From positions 98,855 through 162,854 of the forward strand of contig JBJOKE010000054.1 in assembly GCA_046046245.1 (NCBI GenBank): 64,000 nt of DNA, given 5' to 3'. Shown here piece after piece: positions 51,720-60,600 of the stretch (positions within the stretch are counted from its first letter, which is position 1; every line of letters begins with the position of its first letter). The DNA comes from UBA4615 sp046046245 (GTDB taxonomy: Bacteria > Pseudomonadota > Gammaproteobacteria > Burkholderiales > Burkholderiaceae_E). Both the position numbers and the translations under genes were made by a program. A model generated the notes under the pieces. It worked only from the letters and a program-made list of their open reading frames with translations. It was not told the origin of the DNA and made no database searches.

Positions 51720-53879
51720 TCAGAACCCGCTCTCCCGGACCAGCACCGACGCGAGGCCCAGTCCCCAGTCGCGCAGCAGGCTGCGCGGCGCCGCGCCGAT
51801 CACCGCCGTGCCGAGCGCGACCCCCGCGCCGGCCTCGGGCGGCGGCGCATCGAGCTTCACCCGGACCCGGTACAGGCCGTCCTTCGGGACGAGCTGCCCT
51901 TCGCCCTGTCGCGTCGACGACAGCCGACCGCCGTGCTCGGCTGCCAGCATCGGATGCGGCAGCGCCTGCACGCGCGAGCCGTCGATCGCGACGACCCGCC
52001 CTGCGAGCGGCGCCTCCCAGCGGCCCCGTCGATGGAATCGCGCGGACGCGCCGACCTCGATCCGATCGATCATCCGCTGGTCGACCATCGCGTCGACGAT
52101 CCATGCGTCGGGCGCGTGCAGCATCGCGATCGGCTGCGTCGCGTTGACCCAGGCGCCGGTCTGGACCAGCGGGTCGCGGTCGCCGAGCATGCCGTCGAAC
52201 GGTGCACGCAGCTCGAGTCGGCGCAGCTCCGCGCGCTGTGCGTGGAGCTCGGCGTGCACGCCGGCCAGCTGCTCGGCCAGGAGCGTGCGCCGCTCCGCGC
52301 CGTCGCCGCGCCCGACGCTGCGGTCGAGCTGGTTGGACAGCGACTCGGCCGAGGTCGCCGACAGCGCGGCGCGACTGCGCAGGTCGGGCGAGTCGAGCAG
52401 CGCGACCAGCTCGCCGGCCCGCACCGGCCCCGGCTCGCGCAGCTGCGCGACCCGCGCGGGCAGCGGGCTGTAGACGAGGTGCTGCCGCTCGGCGTGCAGC
52501 CATGCCTCGGCGCGGACCGGCAGCCGCCACGGCCACGCGAGCCCGACGAGCACGACGCCGAGTCCCAGCAGCCCGAGCACGCGGCGCGAGGTGCGCGTCC
52601 GGGCGCGCTGCCCGTGCCAGACCTTCAGCTCCGACCAGACCGGCCGCGCGATGAACCAGCCGATCTCCACGGCGAACAGCAGCACGCCCAGCAGCTTGAA
52701 GAAGAAGTGGTAGACCGCGAGCGCGATCGCCACGAAGACCACCAGCCGGTACAGCCAGGTGACGAGCGCGAACGCGACCAGCCCGCGCCGCAGCCGCGGC
52801 GACAGCGTCTCGGGATCGGGCTCGTTCCAGCCGAGCAGCGTGCGGCGCAGCCACGCGCGGGCGAGCGCGCCGGCCCGCTCGTGCAGGTTCGGCACGTCGA
52901 GCGCGTCCGACAGCAGGAAATAGCCGTCGAAGCGCATGAAGGGGCTCGCGTTGACCGCGAGCGTCAGCACCCAGCTGGTGGTCGCGAGGAAGAACAGCGC
53001 GCTCTTCACGTTGCCGTCGTCGACCAGGCACCAGGCGAGCGTCGCCCACGCGGCGAGCGCGAACTCGGTCGCGATCCCCGCGCCCGCGACCCGCAGCCGC
53101 CGGCCCCGGTCGGCGAGCTTCCAGGCCTCGCCGGTGTCGGTGTAGAGCATCGGCCACATGACGACGAAGGCGACGCCCATCTGGGGAACGCGCAGGCCGT
53201 AGCGGGTCGCGGTGAACGCGTGGCCGAGCTCGTGCAGCGTCTTCGCGAAGGCGAGCGCGACCAGGAAGCCCGCGAGCCCCTCCGGGCTCAGCGTGTCGCG
53301 CAGCGAGTGCGTGAACGCGTCCCACTCGCGCGCGGCGAGCAGCAGCCCGATGACGGCGGCGGCCAGGGTCGCGATCGCGAAGCCGCGGGTCCAGAGGAAC
53401 TCCAGCCGCGGCTGCACGCGGGCCAGCCAGGCGCCCGGCCGCACCAGCGGCACGCGGAAGAACAGGTAGTGGTGCAGGAGCCACTTCAGCGGCGACTCGC
53501 GCTGTGCGTCGGCCGCGCGGCGCAGCCGCTCGACGTCTTCGGGCGCATCGGCCCGCAGCAGGTGCTGCGCGCGCAGGAAGGCGACGAGGGCCTCGAGCTG
53601 CGCGGCGCGCGGACGCATCGTGGTCTCGGCAGCCACCGCCGCGAGCAGCGCCTCGGGTGCGAGCCCTTCGCGCCAGCGCGACAGCAGCTCGAACTCGAGC
53701 CAGCCGATCCGGAAGAATCGGTGGGCGGCCGGATCGTGGATGGTCCACGCGGGCGAGCCGTCGGCCGACGGCGAGGCCGGCGCGAGTCGCAGGTCCTCGC
53801 GCAGCGCGGGCAGGCCCGCGCGGGTCTCGTGCCGGCGCTCGATCGTGGCCGATGCGCGCATCGGGAGGGCGACCGTCAC
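51720..53879 (-). CDS. PqqD/RRE-like + M50 site-2 protease + HlyD adaptor fusion
   Basis: A 719-residue protein with three parts. Residues 25-110 (LREDLRLAPAS...FFRIGWLEFELLSRWREG) look like a PqqD-type winged helix, as in RiPP recognition elements. Residues about 165-415 form an M50 intramembrane protease: HELGH at 216-220, and the second motif N310-A-S-P-F-M-R-F-D318-G, giving two His and one Asp for zinc. From about 430 a transmembrane helix leads to a periplasmic HlyD-type domain (AWLHAERQHLVYSPLPARVAQ, then a helical hairpin and ELRAPFDGMLGDRDPLVQTGAWV). GTG 53879 overlaps the upstream stop by four bases. Likely role: cut a substrate leader in the membrane and hand it to the exporter; this is inference. 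Confidence 0.85.
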   Translation of the reverse strand: MTVALPMRASATIERRHETRAGLPALREDLRLAPASPSADGSPAWTIHDPAAHRFFRIGWLEFELLSRWREGLAPEALLAAVAAETTMRPRAAQLEALVAFLRAQHLLRADAPEDVERLRRAADAQRESPLKWLLHHYLFFRVPLVRPGAWLARVQPRLEFLWTRGFAIATLAAAVIGLLLAAREWDAFTHSLRDTLSPEGLAGFLVALAFAKTLHELGHAFTATRYGLRVPQMGVAFVVMWPMLYTDTGEAWKLADRGRRLRVAGAGIATEFALAAWATLAWCLVDDGNVKSALFFLATTSWVLTLAVNASPFMRFDGYFLLSDALDVPNLHERAGALARAWLRRTLLGWNEPDPETLSPRLRRGLVAFALVTWLYRLVVFVAIALAVYHFFFKLLGVLLFAVEIGWFIARPVWSELKVWHGQRARTRTSRRVLGLLGLGVVLVGLAWPWRLPVRAEAWLHAERQHLVYSPLPARVAQLREPGPVRAGELVALLDSPDLRSRAALSATSAESLSNQLDRSVGRGDGAERRTLLAEQLAGVHAELHAQRAELRRLELRAPFDGMLGDRDPLVQTGAWVNATQPIAMLHAPDAWIVDAMVDQRMIDRIEVGASARFHRRGRWEAPLAGRVVAIDGSRVQALPHPMLAAEHGGRLSSTRQGEGQLVPKDGLYRVRVKLDAPPPEAGAGVALGTAVIGAAPRSLLRDWGLGLASVLVRESGF

Positions 53880-55228
53880 CACCCCGTCCACTCCCGCAGC
53901 GCGGCGAGCGGCCGGCGCATCACCGCGTAGCCGAGCGGAGCGCGTTCTCCGTAGACCTTCGCGGTCCCGGCCAGTCCGATCCGCACCCGCTGTGCGTCCT
54001 CGGGGTCCAGTGCGTCGAAGCGCGCACGCAGCCGGTACGAGGCGACGCCTTCGGGCGACAGCGTCGCCTGGTAGCTGGTCTGCTCGATCCTCGCCTCGAG
54101 CGGCCGGGTCGGCGCGACACGCAGGAAGAGCCGCAGCGGCACCCCCTCGTCGAGCGCGATCGCGTCGGCCACCGGCAGCCAGACCAGCACGCCGGCGTCC
54201 TGCGGATCGGCGAGCAGCGCGACGCGCTCGCCGGTCACCACCGGACGCCCTTCCCAGTCGACGGTATCGCCGAACACGACGACGCCGGCCTTCGGCGCGA
54301 CGACGACGATGCGCCCGAGCTGCTGGTCGATCGACTCGAGCTCGGCGCGACGCTCCGCGACGCGGCCTTCGAGCGCCGCCAGCTCGGCACGGCTGCCGGC
54401 ATCGGCGAAGGCCTTCTGAGCAGCCGCGAGCGCGTCGGCACGCGCGGTGGCGAGCTGGCGCAGCGCGATCTCGCGGCGGTTGCGCAGCGTGGTGTCGTCG
54501 AGGGTGAACAGCCTGTCGCCGGCAGCGACCGCCTGGTTCGGCACCACGTGGAAGGTCTTGACGACCCCGTCCATCGGCGCGGCGACGGCGAACGCCCTCA
54601 GGGGTGCGATCTCGGCAGGCGCGAGCACCGAGGTCCTCACCGGCACCGCCGCCGCGACCGCGAGCGCGACCACCAGACCCCACCCCAAGGCACGACGGAT
54701 CGGCCGCGACCGCGACGGCGAGCGCGCGGCCTGCGTCGCCCGCCATGCATGGCTCCAGGCGCCGGGCAGCCTCGCGACCCAGGGCTGGAGCACATCGGAG
54801 ACCGGCTCGTCGAGCGCGAAGGCGACGACCGCGACCCGCGTGCCGTCGGCCGCGTCGACGGTGAAGCACAGCAGCCAGTCGGGCAGCCACTCGCCCCAGT
54901 CGTCCGCGATCGCCGCAGGCAGATCGGCCGCCCCGACGTAGTCGCCGTCCAGCTCGGCCCGCGCGAGCAGCACATCGCCGAGGCGCCCGAGCCACTGCCC
55001 GAAGGGCGCGTCGGTCGCCGGCTTCGCGAGCCCCGAGACCGTCGCCAGCCGCGCGCGGCCGCCGACCACGTCCCAGACGAAGGCCTGCCGATAGGGAAAC
55101 AGCGCGAACGTCTCGTTCGCGATCGTGAAGCGCAACTCGGCCGGCGTGCGGGCCGCGCGCAGGCGGTCCTCGTGGTGGACGAACGCCGTGGCGACCGACG
55201 GGTCGGCGAACGGCGCCGGCGCGTTCAT
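53876..55228 (-). CDS. Membrane-fusion adaptor with GAF-like N-terminal domain
   Basis: A 450-residue protein. Residues 1-160 (FVHHEDRLRAARTPAELRFTIANETFALFPYRQAFVWD onwards) are a cytoplasmic domain that looks GAF-like. One span follows (about 181-197), then a periplasmic HlyD-type adaptor: MDGVVKTFHVVPNQAVAAGDRLFTLDD (lipoyl half), a coiled-coil hairpin near 255-310 and VVAPKAGVVVFGDTVDWEGRPVVTGERV. A sensory cytoplasmic domain on an adaptor is unusual. Both ends overlap neighbours by four bases, so it is in the same operon as the protease-adaptor and the second adaptor. Confidence 0.84.
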   Translation of the reverse strand: MNAPAPFADPSVATAFVHHEDRLRAARTPAELRFTIANETFALFPYRQAFVWDVVGGRARLATVSGLAKPATDAPFGQWLGRLGDVLLARAELDGDYVGAADLPAAIADDWGEWLPDWLLCFTVDAADGTRVAVVAFALDEPVSDVLQPWVARLPGAWSHAWRATQAARSPSRSRPIRRALGWGLVVALAVAAAVPVRTSVLAPAEIAPLRAFAVAAPMDGVVKTFHVVPNQAVAAGDRLFTLDDTTLRNRREIALRQLATARADALAAAQKAFADAGSRAELAALEGRVAERRAELESIDQQLGRIVVVAPKAGVVVFGDTVDWEGRPVVTGERVALLADPQDAGVLVWLPVADAIALDEGVPLRLFLRVAPTRPLEARIEQTSYQATLSPEGVASYRLRARFDALDPEDAQRVRIGLAGTAKVYGERAPLGYAVMRRPLAALREWTGW

Positions 55229-56067
55229 CGTTCCGGCGGCGGCGAGAACACGGCGTTGCCGCTCATGCCCGGCAGCAGCTCCGCGAAGGCCCCGCGGACC
55301 ACCCCTTCGATCTCGACCGACTGGCTGGCCGCGTCGACCCGGCCGTTGATCGCCGACACCGCGGCCGGATAGCCGCGCCCCGTCTCGTCGATCTCGATCC
55401 GGAACGTCGTGCCCGGCTTCAGCCACTTCAGCCAGCGCGACGGCGCGTTGACGCGCACCTTCAGCGGCCCGGCCGCGACCATCTCGACCAGCGGCTGCCC
55501 GACCGCGACGCCCTGGTACGGACGCACGTGGAGCTTGACGATCCGGCCCGCGAAGGGCGCGTCGATCCGGCACTGCGCGGCCTGCTCGCGCGCGAGCTCG
55601 ACCTGTGCCTGCGCGCGCGACACGCCGGTGGCCGCGAGCTTCACCTCGGCGTCGCCCGCCGCGTTCAGCCCCTGCAGCTTCTCCTTGGTCTCGAACTGCT
55701 GGCGGGCGGCGTCGAGCTCGGCCTCCGCGATCCGCTGCCGCGCGAGCGGCTCGCCGCACTCGAGCTGCACCAGCACGCCGCCCTCCTTGACCGTCGCGCC
55801 GAGGTCACCGCCGAGCTTCTCGACACGCCCCACCATCTGCGCGACGACCGTGGTCTCGCGCGCGGGGATGACCAGCGCGCGGACCGGCGGCTGCGCCGGG
55901 GCGGGATTCACCGAGGCCGACGCCGGTGCCGCCGGCGTCGGCGCCGCGGACGACTTGGCCTGTGCGCCGACCGCGCCGTGAACGCCGGCGAGGACCAGCA
56001 TGGCCAGCACAGCCGCGAGCCGCGTGCGCGGCGCCGTCGCCGCGTCCTGTCGAGCCGCGGCCTTCAC
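55225..56067 (-). CDS. Periplasmic membrane-fusion adaptor (HlyD/RND type)
   Basis: A 280-residue adaptor with an N-terminal hydrophobic segment (residues 17-35) ending GAVGAQA, probably a signal peptide or anchor. An Ala/Pro linker runs to 60, then VIPARETTVVAQMVGRVEKLGGDLGATVKEG (lipoyl half), a helical hairpin (about 106-168) and RIDAPFAGRIVKLHVRPYQGVAVGQPLVEM, followed by a beta-barrel (VNAPSRWLKWLKPGTTFRIEI). The GTG start overlaps the TolC-like stop and its stop overlaps the GAF-adaptor start, both by four bases. It is shorter than full RND adaptors (350-400), like adaptors in compact type I-like systems. Confidence 0.86.
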   Translation of the reverse strand: MKAAARQDAATAPRTRLAAVLAMLVLAGVHGAVGAQAKSSAAPTPAAPASASVNPAPAQPPVRALVIPARETTVVAQMVGRVEKLGGDLGATVKEGGVLVQLECGEPLARQRIAEAELDAARQQFETKEKLQGLNAAGDAEVKLAATGVSRAQAQVELAREQAAQCRIDAPFAGRIVKLHVRPYQGVAVGQPLVEMVAAGPLKVRVNAPSRWLKWLKPGTTFRIEIDETGRGYPAAVSAINGRVDAASQSVEIEGVVRGAFAELLPGMSGNAVFSPPPER

Positions 56068-57626
56068 TTGCGGGCCGCCGCCACCGCCGTGGTCGGCGTC
56101 TCGGTCGACGCGGCGGCGAACGTCAGCCGCTGCCACTGCGCGAGCGAGCGCTCGATCGCCGCGGCCGTCTCGGCGACGCTCGCGTTCGGAGGCGGCGGAT
56201 CGACGTCGTAGCCGATCGAGTTGAAGATCCGACCCCAGGCCGCCTGCGCGTTCGCATAGGCGATGTGCCGCTGGTATTCCGAAAGCAGCGCACGCGCCTC
56301 GTTGCGGATCACCTCGAGCTCGCCCTCGATCCGCACGGCGGTCGCCGACTTCGCGTAGGCGAGCAGCCGCTGGTCGACCGACGCGCTGGTGGCCACCTGT
56401 TCGTATTCGGACAGCGTCAGGCCGTAGCGCAGCGCCGCCACGCGGACCTGCGTGATCACCGCCATCGCCTGCGCCATCCGACGCGCCTCGTCGACCTGCT
56501 TCTGGGCCTCGTTGGCGCGCTTGATCGTCGGGATCGACGCGAGCCGGAACAGGTTGACCGAGAGCCGCAGCCCGCCGTCGACCCAGAGGTTGTCCAGCAG
56601 GAAGCGGTTCGAGTCGTAGCGCATCGCCGCATCGACACCCAGGCTCGGCAGCGCCGACGCGATCGCGCGGCGGACCTCGCTGGACGTGATCCGCGCGCGG
56701 TAGTCCTCCTCGCGCAGCTCGGGCCGGCGGTTGAGCGCCACCTCCTCGAGCTTGCCGACGTCGCCGGGTACCGGCGGCAGTTCGCCGTCGGCGGCATCGG
56801 CGAGCACGAACGGCGTGCCGGGCGCGAGGTTCATCAGCGCGGCGAGTTCCTGCTTCGAGAGCTCGAGCTCCTGGCGCCGGTACTGAAGCAGCACGATCGA
56901 GTCGAGCAGCGCGCGCTGGTAGGCCAGCACCTGCGGCTGCGGCATCAGGCCATCGCGCTCGATCTGTCGCGCGCGCTCGAGCGAGCGACGGCTGTTCTCG
57001 AGCAGCGTGTCGATGCGACCGGCGAGCCGTTGCGCGCCGAGCGCGCGCCAGTACGCGTTGCGCGTATCGGCCAGGATGTTCTGCACGACCTTGCGCTTGC
57101 GCTCCTCGGCGATGAGCACCTGGTCCGCCTGCTGCTTGGCACGGTAGTACGCGACGCCGAAGTCGAGTGCGTTCCAGGAGAACTCGGCGCTCGCGATCGA
57201 ACGCGAGCGCTCGGTCGAGGAGACGTGGAAGGGGCTCTCGGCGCCGGTCTCGATGGTCTGCTGGCGCGAGCCGTCTCCCGGGTTGCGGGTCACGTAGCCG
57301 GCGTTCAGCAGGAGCCGCGGGAACATGTCCCAGCGGGACAGGTCGAGCTGGCCGCCGGCCAGCGCCTGCTCCATCGCCTTCAGCCGGAAGTCCTGGTTGT
57401 ACTTCAGCGCGCGCGCGGCGACCTGGGGGTAGGTCAGCGGCGCGCTGATCGGCTCCTGGTCGGCGAACATCTTCGCGCGGTCTTCGGTCACGCGCTGCGC
57501 GACCTGCGCGTCGGTCGAAGGCTTCGGCGCGACCGCGCAGCCGGCGAGCGCCGTCGCGGCCAGCAGCGCCGACCAGGTGGCGCGGCGGGGCCGCGCGCCG
57601 GGGATCGTGAGAATCGAGGAACGCAT
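56064..57626 (-). CDS. TolC-like outer-membrane lipoprotein, copy B
   Basis: A 520-residue outer-membrane channel protein. A lipobox ATALAGC places the lipidated Cys at 30. Two long-helix repeats have the sequences KAMEQALAGGQLDLSRWDMF, RNAYWRALGAQRLAGRIDTL and, in the second half, QRHIAYANAQAAWGRIFNSIGYD. It closely matches copy A (43421-44959) over the whole mature part. I prefer ATG 57626 to GTG 57644, which would overlap the giant gene's stop by 7 bases, because the signal peptide fits better. It starts 12 bases after the giant gene and leads into three adaptor genes. Confidence 0.88.
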   Translation of the reverse strand: MRSSILTIPGARPRRATWSALLAATALAGCAVAPKPSTDAQVAQRVTEDRAKMFADQEPISAPLTYPQVAARALKYNQDFRLKAMEQALAGGQLDLSRWDMFPRLLLNAGYVTRNPGDGSRQQTIETGAESPFHVSSTERSRSIASAEFSWNALDFGVAYYRAKQQADQVLIAEERKRKVVQNILADTRNAYWRALGAQRLAGRIDTLLENSRRSLERARQIERDGLMPQPQVLAYQRALLDSIVLLQYRRQELELSKQELAALMNLAPGTPFVLADAADGELPPVPGDVGKLEEVALNRRPELREEDYRARITSSEVRRAIASALPSLGVDAAMRYDSNRFLLDNLWVDGGLRLSVNLFRLASIPTIKRANEAQKQVDEARRMAQAMAVITQVRVAALRYGLTLSEYEQVATSASVDQRLLAYAKSATAVRIEGELEVIRNEARALLSEYQRHIAYANAQAAWGRIFNSIGYDVDPPPPNASVAETAAAIERSLAQWQRLTFAAASTETPTTAVAAARK

Positions 57627-57637
57627 GGCGAGATCCG

Positions 57638-60600
57638 TCAGCACTGCCGCTCGAGCGGCGGTTTCGGAGCCACCTTGGGCGGCAGCTTGAACTTCTTCTT
57701 CTGCACGTCGATCTGCTCGCTGAACGAGGTCGACGGCTTCGGGACGACCCCGTCCGCGAGGATCCGCTTGACGGGCTTGGGTCGCGGCTTGGCGACGACG
57801 ACCGGCTTGCAGTCGTCGTCCGCGGCGACCTGCGGCCGCACGGGCTTCGCGGCGATGCCGGGCACGGACACGCCGGCGACGTCGGTCGGCTGCCGACCGC
57901 CTGCCGCGCCGTCGACCGGCGCGGGCGCCGCGGCGAGCGCGGTCGCCGACGCCGGGTCGATCGGCCCGGGCCCCGTGGCCAGCGCCGAGGTCGTCGCGGT
58001 CGGGCGCGGGCCGCCCAGCGACTTGCCGTCGCGCAGCGGACCGATCGCCTCCTCGCCGAAGAAGCCGGCGACGCGGTTCGACGGCAGCAGGCCGTCGGCG
58101 TCGAGGTCGGTGGTGCGGCTGGCGGCGTCGAGCGCCTCGCGTCCGTCGATCGTGTCGCCGCGCAGTTCGGCCACGGTGGTCGAGATCGCAGGCGGCGTAC
58201 CGCCGCTCGGACCCTGGGGCACCGAGAACTGCAGGCCGGGGCCATTGCCGATCGGCGGGAACTCCGCGGGCTGCGGCGGCACGTAGCCGACCTCCTCGCC
58301 CACGCCGGCGATCGCGACCGGTCCGGGCGGGATGCCGCCGAAGGAGATCGACGACGACGCGGTCGTGTCGGTCGGCGTCGTGGCGGGCGTGCCCGGACGC
58401 AGCGCGAGATCGATCCGGCCGGTCGAACTCGCGCCCGACGGATCCGAGACCGTGAAGACCAGGCTGCTCGTCGCGGTCGTGCCGTCGGGGCCGGGCGTGC
58501 CGGAGAACGAGTCGGACGGCACGAAGGTCAGCTGCTGCAGCTGGTCGACGGTCAGCGTCTGGCCGGGCAGCACCGGCGTGCCGTCGGGGCGCAGGAAGGT
58601 TCCGCCCCCCGGGCGATCGATCGCGTCGATCCGCACGACGAGGTCCGTGCTCGCATCGTCGCGGTCCATCACCGTGGGCGGCGCCACCGGAATGCGCGGC
58701 GGCGGTGCGCCGGGCACCGGGCGGTCGATCGCCTGCGAGACGCTGCTCGCCGAAGGCGCGTCGTTGACGCCGTCGATGGTGATCGTGATCGTCGTCGTCG
58801 AGGTGAGCCCCGCCGGGTCACGGACCGTGTAGACGAAGACGTCGGTCAGCGTCTGGCCGGGCTTGAGCGCCTGGACGTCGGCGTTGTTGACGTCGACCCG
58901 ATAGGCGTAGCGCCCGTCCGGGCCGACGACGATCGTGCCATGGCGTCCGGCGACCGGGACGTCGGTCGATCCCAGGGCCGGGAGCGTCGTGTCGGAGCCG
59001 GCGCGAACGCCCTGCACCTCGATCGGATCGTTGTCCGGATCGGAATCGGCCCGGTCGCCGGGACTGCCGCCGGTCAGCACGTTGCCGAGCGCGGGCTGCG
59101 TGTCGGCGGCGCTCGTCCGGTTCGCGTCGGGCAGCGCCACCGGCGGGAACTTGCTCGGGCCGACGCGGATCGGCACGTCCGCGGTTGCGGTCAGCGCATC
59201 GTCGATCGGCTCGTTCGGCACGCCGTCGCCATCGGCATCACCGGTGTTGCCGCCGTCGTTCACCGTGACGACGAGCCGGTCGTTGCCCGCGAAGCCGGGC
59301 GCGGCATCGTAGCCGAGGGTCGCGAGCGATGCGTTCAGCGCGTCGACCGTGCCCTGCAGCGTCAGCGTGCCGGTTCCGTTCCCCGCGATCGTCACGCCGG
59401 GCGTGCCGGTCGCGACCTGCAGCGTGCCCTCGTCGACCGCGACGGTGACCGTCAGGACGCCGGTCGGCCCCGCGTCGACGTCGCCGATCCGCAGGCCCGG
59501 CACCGGCACCGTCCCGTCGATCGGCAGCGCGATCCGTTCGGGCACGACGACCGTCGGCGCGTCGTTGCGCTCGACGTACCCGATGTCCAGGTCCGTCGCC
59601 ATCGTGCCTTCGTCCACGCGAAGGTCCATCCGCGCGTCGGTCGGGCTGCCTTGCCCGTCGACACGGGCCCGCACCTCGCCCAGCGTGCCGTTGGCGTTCG
59701 CGATGGGCGTCGGCGCGACGATGCGCAGTTCGCCCGCGGGCAGCCCGCCGAAGGCGTAGCGGCCCTGCGCATCGGTGAGCGTCGACAGCACCAGGTCGTC
59801 GGTGGTGCCGAGAAGGCCGTCCCGACCCGCCGCGGTCAGCGTGACGGTCACGCCCGCGAGCCGCGCCTCGTCGATGCCGATCGCGCCGTCGGGCGAGTCC
59901 GTGTCGTTCCACAGCGTGCCCCGTACCGCGGCCAGACCGGCCGGATCGGCGTCGCGGTAGGCATTCGCCGAGCCGCCGTAGTCGGCCGTGTCGCCCGTGC
60001 GCTCGCCCGTCGTCGGCGTCAGCCGCAGGCCCGCTGCGGTCTCCACGGGCAGGAAGGTGCCTGGCGCCGACAGCGAGGTGTAGGTGACGACGGCGTCGCG
60101 CGGCGCGACTGCAGTCGCCGGGTCGGCGAGGGTCAGCACGTAACGGACGGTGGCACTCTCGCCGGGCGCGAGCTGCGGCAGCCGGACGTCCAGGGTGTCG
60201 GCGGTGCTCGCGTCGGACGAGCCCACCGGGCGCGACGTGGCGCCCGAGAAGGTCGCGCCGGGCACGCCCGCGAAGACATCGACCAGCCGGACGTCGTAGG
60301 CCGTCTGCGTACCCGAGTTCGAGAAGGTCGCCTCGAAGGTGACCTGGTTGCCGGAGACCGCGACGACCTGCTTGTCGAGATCGACGATGCGGGGCTCGGC
60401 CACCTCGACCACCACGGTGTTCGAGCGGGCCACGGTGAGGCCGCCCGAGGTGACGTCGAAGGTCAACGGGTTGGACGTGCCCGCGACGTTGCCGGCGGCG
60501 TTGTCGACGATCGCGTCGAACTCGATCACGACGAACTCGCGGTTGGCGTCGCGGTCGGCGATCGTCAGGTCGCCGAGGACGAGGCGCGGCCCCTGGCCGG

